A stretch of DNA of 64,000 nucleotides from assembly GCF_038595065.1 (NCBI RefSeq), contig NZ_CP152003.1, positions 4,072,001-4,136,000 on the forward strand, in the 5' to 3' direction. Position 1 is the first letter of the stretch, and each line of letters opens with the position of its first letter. The translations under genes were made by a program, and so were the position numbers. The notes beneath the pieces are model-generated. The model was not told where the DNA came from. It saw only the letters and a list, made by a program, of their open reading frames with translations, and did no database searches. Below, piece by piece: positions 63,921 through 64,000 of the stretch. Source of the DNA: Sutcliffiella sp. FSL R7-0096 (lineage in GTDB: Bacteria; Bacillota; Bacilli; Bacillales; Bacillaceae_I).

Positions 63921-64000
63921 ATCCATCACCTGTTCTAAAAAGATGTATAAAGATAAGTTGCTTTATACTATAACTATTCTGAGTGGCGGTAATGTACACT

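Overview
The window is chromosomal DNA of a low-GC, endospore-forming member of the Bacillaceae (Bacillus sensu lato). The main evidence is gene order: the blocks bioY-yuiF-pepA-yuiDCBA, yumB-yumC, yutM-dapF-yutK-yuzB-yutJ-yuzD-yutI-thrB-thrC-hom-yutHGFEDC-lipA, lytH-yunC-yunD-yunF, sufCDSUB-yurZ and metNPQ-yusE-yusF follow the Bacillus subtilis order. The window also carries a GerA-type germination operon, a YhcN-type spore lipoprotein and a YutH spore-coat kinase homologue. Gene symbols are taken from B. subtilis by recognition of the proteins; no search was run.

Layout. 1-8.8 kb: tail of an FtsW/RodA-type gene, a YueH-like protein, biotin uptake (bioY with two BirA-type operators), an ion/amino-acid antiporter, leucyl aminopeptidase, and the small yui genes including a 40-residue zinc-ribbon protein (YuiA). 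8.9-11.5 kb: type II NADH dehydrogenase and ferredoxin-NADP reductase, divergent, with a Rex-type operator between them. 11.7-13.3 kb: two secreted or anchored proteins of unknown role. 13.4-16.5 kb: a small decayed genomic island inserted in the 3' end of the A-type Fe-S carrier gene yutM, flanked by 100-bp direct repeats. 16.4-26.3 kb: Fe-S assembly, dapF, a nucleoside transporter, redox proteins and the hom-thrC-thrB operon. 26.6-35.6 kb: a hydroxyacid dehydrogenase, the yut genes, lipoyl synthase and LytH. 35.8-39.8 kb: two amino-acid transporters, one an NSS carrier with its 34-residue small subunit, the other an NhaC-type carrier under a lysine riboswitch. 40-50 kb: an HD-GYP protein, the yun genes, a ger operon and an XRE/DUF2975/DUF817 cluster. 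50.3-55.5 kb: the SUF Fe-S operon. 55.6-57 kb: repeats and a small ORF. 57-64 kb: yurZ, the metNPQ methionine importer under a SAM-I riboswitch, a lipid kinase, an MFS carrier, YusE and YusF.

How the genes work together. Fe-S biogenesis is represented by SufCDSUB, YutM and YutI, which supply clients such as lipoyl synthase. Biotin, lysine and methionine uptake each carry a metabolite-sensing control visible in the DNA (BirA operator, L-box, S-box). Threonine biosynthesis is a compact overlapping operon.

The most unusual content is between genes. (1) A 210-bp element occurs twice, each copy between two copies of a terminator-like hairpin; in one case the flanking repeat is a perfect 27 bp. 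(2) A group of ~155-186-bp elements with ISL3-like GGCT ends includes four with perfect 8-bp target duplications. (3) A GC-rich palindromic core is found inside elements with different kinds of ends. (4) A GGGTCTGACCC doublet occurs twice. (5) Seven TGTCCGAA-type octamers are spaced by 21, 21, 22, 21, 32 and 21 bp, that is by whole helical turns. (6) The yutM-3'-end island carries two uncharacterised cargo genes beside a broken integrase.
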